64,000 nt of DNA. Origin: Vibrio sp. HB236076 (GTDB lineage: Bacteria > Pseudomonadota > Gammaproteobacteria > Enterobacterales > Vibrionaceae). The notes beneath the pieces are model-generated. The model was not told the DNA's origin, did no database searches, and worked only from the letters and a program-made list of their open reading frames with translations. Positions within the stretch are counted from its first letter, which is position 1; each line of letters opens with the position of its first letter. The stretch lies in contig NZ_CP162601.1 in assembly GCF_040957575.1 (NCBI RefSeq), positions 1,488,001-1,552,000 of the forward strand. The letters are read 5' to 3'. Shown here one piece after another: positions 61,529 through 64,000 of this stretch. The translations under genes were made by a program, and so were the position numbers.

Positions 61529-63289
61529 ATGAATCCAACTAAAGCTCAAATTGAGCGTGTCCGTAAAGAGTTGGTAAACCATAACCTCACTGATAATGAT
61601 CAAACCTACGAACAAGTCCACAAATATGCTGATGATATTCTTTCGGGAAAAATCAAAGCATGTAAGCAGGTGAAAAAAGCCGCTGAACGTCATTTCAAAG
61701 ATATGTATCGGTCACTCTATGACCCTTCCTATCCATATCGTTTTGACCCCTTAAAGGCTCAACGAGTCATTGACTTCTACAAGTTCATTAAACACACGAA
61801 AGGTAAACTTGCACGTACTGTCATGAAGCTCATGCCTTGGCAGCAATTTTGTGTAGGTTCGATCATTGGGTGGGTTTACAAAGATACAGGCTTTAGACGT
61901 TTCAAACAGGCTAACATTTGGGTAGCCCGTAAGAATGGTAAGTCAACTCTCGCTTCAGGACTCGCATTGTATTTCCTCATTGGTGACGGTGAGACAGGTG
62001 CGGAAATCTACTCAATCGCTGTTAAGAAAGACCAGGCTAAGATCGTCTTTGATGATGCTGTCAGGATGCTCTCAATGTCTGAACTGAAGGAAGTCCTTAC
62101 AGTAAAGCGTGATTCTATCGCGTTCGAGGCTGAGTTTGCGAAGTTCGTACCTCTAGCTTCTGACTCTAACTCGCTTGATGGCCTTAACACGCATTGCTTC
62201 ATTGCAGACGAACTTCATTCATGGAAAGACCGTAACCTTTGGGGCGTAATGGAGACCTCAACGGGTGCTCGTGAGCAGCCTATGGCGTTCTCTATTAGTA
62301 CGGCAGGCTGGATCTTAGACGGCATCGGTAAGGAACTGTTTGATGATGGTGTAACCATCCTTGAGAACTACGGTCTAGAAGAGAACGTCTTCAGCATGAA
62401 CTACACGTTAGATGACGGTGATAAGTTCAATGATCGTAATTGCTGGATAAAAGCAAACCCTTGTCTTGGTGTTTCCGTTAAGGAAGAAGATATTGAGCGT
62501 CTATGTCGTAAGGCTGAACGCATGTCTTCCGAACGAGCAAACTTCCTAACCAAGCGTTTGAACGTATGGGTAAACAACGCTGAAGCATGGCTAAACCTCG
62601 ATAAGCTCTACCAATGTGCAGATGAGAGCGCACGTTTAGAGGACTTTGAAGGTCGTGATTGCATTATCGGTGTGGACTTTGCTGATTACCTTGACTTGAC
62701 CTCCGTTTGTTATCTATTCGTCAACAATGACGGTACGTTTAACGTCTTCTATGAGAATTTCTTACCTCATTCCGCAATGGATAAGGTATCTGAGCAAATG
62801 AGACAGCGTTACTTACGTCTCGATGATGAAGGTTATCTGAATATCCTCAACGTTGAATCAATGGACTATACAACGCTTGCAAGTGTTCTAACTGAAGCGT
62901 CCAAAAGGTTCAACGTCCAGACAATCGCCTATGACCCTTACCATATGACCGCTATTGCTACTCAGTTAGAAAAGCAGCGTCTTCCTATGGTTTCTATCAC
63001 TCAATCTAAAGCCAACCTCTCGGAAGCATCCAAGCTCCTAGAGCGTTATATCTATGACGGTTCTTTCATTTATAACGGTGATAAAACCTTTGAATGGGCT
63101 GCGTCTTGTGCGGTGGTTAAAACAGATGACCGTTCGAATATTCAGGTGTTCCGTGAAAATCACAACACACAAAAGATAGACCCTGTGATTGCTACGATCA
63201 TTGCTCTCTCAATGGCTGAGATTCAAGAGAAACCTAAGAAGTCTCCGTACTCAGGTAGAAGCGGAAGAGGTCTAATTGTACTTGGCTAA
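61529..63289 (+). CDS. Terminase large subunit, HK97 type (Terminase_1)
   Basis: 586 aa. The ATPase half has Walker A ANIWVARKNGKSTLA, Walker B CFIADELHSW and the ETSTGAREQPM segment. The nuclease half has its first acidic cluster in IIGVDFADYLDLTSV and later YDPYHMTA. It packages DNA and cuts the concatemer. AAGGAGG before the ATG. The family is that of HK97-like siphoviruses, not the T7 gp19 type. Confidence 0.94.
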   Translation: MNPTKAQIERVRKELVNHNLTDNDQTYEQVHKYADDILSGKIKACKQVKKAAERHFKDMYRSLYDPSYPYRFDPLKAQRVIDFYKFIKHTKGKLARTVMKLMPWQQFCVGSIIGWVYKDTGFRRFKQANIWVARKNGKSTLASGLALYFLIGDGETGAEIYSIAVKKDQAKIVFDDAVRMLSMSELKEVLTVKRDSIAFEAEFAKFVPLASDSNSLDGLNTHCFIADELHSWKDRNLWGVMETSTGAREQPMAFSISTAGWILDGIGKELFDDGVTILENYGLEENVFSMNYTLDDGDKFNDRNCWIKANPCLGVSVKEEDIERLCRKAERMSSERANFLTKRLNVWVNNAEAWLNLDKLYQCADESARLEDFEGRDCIIGVDFADYLDLTSVCYLFVNNDGTFNVFYENFLPHSAMDKVSEQMRQRYLRLDDEGYLNILNVESMDYTTLASVLTEASKRFNVQTIAYDPYHMTAIATQLEKQRLPMVSITQSKANLSEASKLLERYIYDGSFIYNGDKTFEWAASCAVVKTDDRSNIQVFRENHNTQKIDPVIATIIALSMAEIQEKPKKSPYSGRSGRGLIVLG

Positions 63290-63298
63290 GGAGGTTTA

Positions 63299-64000
63299 AT
63301 GGGTTTATTCAGCAAGCTCTTTAAGGGTTCGCCTAAACCAGAAAGTAAGTCCGTTAATCCCTATATTGATGCGCAGTTAAGAACTGATGGTTCGCGTCAT
63401 GCAGGAGTTAACGTTACTTATACAAGTGCCATGAGACAAGCTGATGTTTATACGTGTGTCCGTATTCTCAGTGAATCAATTGGCATGATCCCAATGAAGC
63501 TTTACAAGCAAAAAAATGGAGTGTTTGAAGAAATTTCACATAACACTCGTGATTACAGAATATTTTGTCAAAACCCTAATGGGTATATGACTTCTCAGGA
63601 GCTAAACGAGCATTTAGTTACTGCTTTGATGCTTAGAGGCCATGCTTTTCTGGAGGTCGTTCGTAACTCTCTGAATGGCGTTAGTGAGCTTTTACCGATG
63701 CGTTATCTCGATCAAGTTAACCTCAGTATGACTAATGAGGGTATTCCTGTTGCTAGGTGGGTTGATCATAAAGGTAACGGAAAGGTCTCAAACGCTCCGT
63801 TTAATGAAGGAGGGTTGCTAGACGTTAAGCTTCAGTCTTTAAATGGCTTCCAAGGTATCTCTCCAATTTCTCTTATGGCTGAACAAATCGGTACGGCTAT
63901 AGCAGCACAACGCCACGAGGCGAAAATCTTTGAGAATGGTACGCGCCTAAGCGGTGTTCTTTCTACTGAAGACTCTTTAGATGATGAGGCTATTGAGCGT
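63299..64000 (+). CDS. HK97-family portal protein (3' end outside window)
   Basis: 234 codons are visible. GLFSKLFKG start; family markers DVYTCVRILSESIGMIPMKL, GHAFLEVVRN, LLDVKLQSLNGFQGISPISL and AKIFENGTRLSGVL. Forms the dodecameric DNA gate with TerL. GGAGG 4 bases before the ATG, 9 bp after the terL stop. Confidence 0.92.
   Translation, partial: MGLFSKLFKGSPKPESKSVNPYIDAQLRTDGSRHAGVNVTYTSAMRQADVYTCVRILSESIGMIPMKLYKQKNGVFEEISHNTRDYRIFCQNPNGYMTSQELNEHLVTALMLRGHAFLEVVRNSLNGVSELLPMRYLDQVNLSMTNEGIPVARWVDHKGNGKVSNAPFNEGGLLDVKLQSLNGFQGISPISLMAEQIGTAIAAQRHEAKIFENGTRLSGVLSTEDSLDDEAIER

Larger units (their letters stand above)
39381..64000 (+). mobile_element. Temperate T7-like/HK97-like mosaic prophage, left 24.6 kb
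   Basis: It begins at the pepN break and runs off the window inside the portal gene. Order: serine recombinase, split RNA polymerase, ParB-like, HTH, SSB, RusA, primase-helicase, DNA polymerase, TerB-like, exonuclease, nucleotide kinases, HNH, antisense ArdA cassette, terminases, portal. All genes are on the plus strand except the 57465-59068 cassette. No frameshifts were noted in the core genes, so the element may be functional. Confidence 0.93.

Overview
The window reads as a Vibrio-type gammaproteobacterial chromosome carrying the left part of an integrated phage. The host assignment rests on gene content and order recalled from vibrios: rlmI/acylphosphatase/tusE, an Fe-S photolyase, aapJQMP, yajQ, cvfB, phaBAPC, rsmF, letAB, msrC, proQ, prc and pepN. 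No 16S or tRNA gene is present to fix the species.

Host part (1-39380). The window opens inside a giant repeat adhesin of the RTX/type I secretion class (more than 3,500 residues; 13 x 330-bp, 5 x 276-bp and 2 x 294-bp repeats, C-terminal calcium-binding nonapeptides and secretion signal). Next come rRNA and tRNA modification genes (rlmI, tusE), a photolyase, a BAX-inhibitor-like membrane protein, a four-gene polar amino-acid ABC transporter, a siroheme synthase with a decayed methyltransferase module, nucleotide- and RNA-binding proteins, a complete polyhydroxyalkanoate operon, rsmF, the LetA/LetB lipid-transport pair, free-methionine sulfoxide reductase, proQ and prc. pepN is broken after about 257 codons, just before its GAMEN and HExxH motifs.

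Prophage (about 39381 to beyond 64000). A large serine recombinase gene starts about 100 bp inside the junction. A T7-order replication module follows: RNA polymerase, ParB-like protein, HTH protein, SSB, RusA resolvase, primase-helicase, family A DNA polymerase, 5'-3' exonuclease and two deoxynucleoside kinases. Small genes and an HNH nuclease come next, then a counter-transcribed cassette with an ArdA-like antirestriction gene, and then HK97-type packaging genes (P27 small terminase, large terminase, portal running off the end). The element is therefore temperate and mosaic: T7-like transcription and replication with siphovirus-like packaging.

Most notable observations. (1) The single-subunit RNA polymerase is encoded as two genes. 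The upstream 216-aa protein aligns with the T7 RNAP N-terminal promoter-binding domain, the downstream 724-aa protein with the rest, and the break falls in the loop corresponding to the promoter-melting intercalating hairpin. An intrinsic terminator and a 35-bp repeated element lie between them. (2) At least six plus-strand copies of a CCTCCCTTCSTATTAG motif lie in intergenic positions and are good candidates for the cognate promoters; one precedes the N-terminal polymerase gene itself. (3) Three pairs of ATGAGA-N8-TCTCAT palindromes, two of them on sigma70-like promoters of the antisense cassette, look like a lysogeny control circuit. (4) A 35-bp element occurs three times with fixed length around the early genes. 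(5) A 40-residue protein whose eight cysteines all sit in CxC motifs lies immediately before the large terminase gene.
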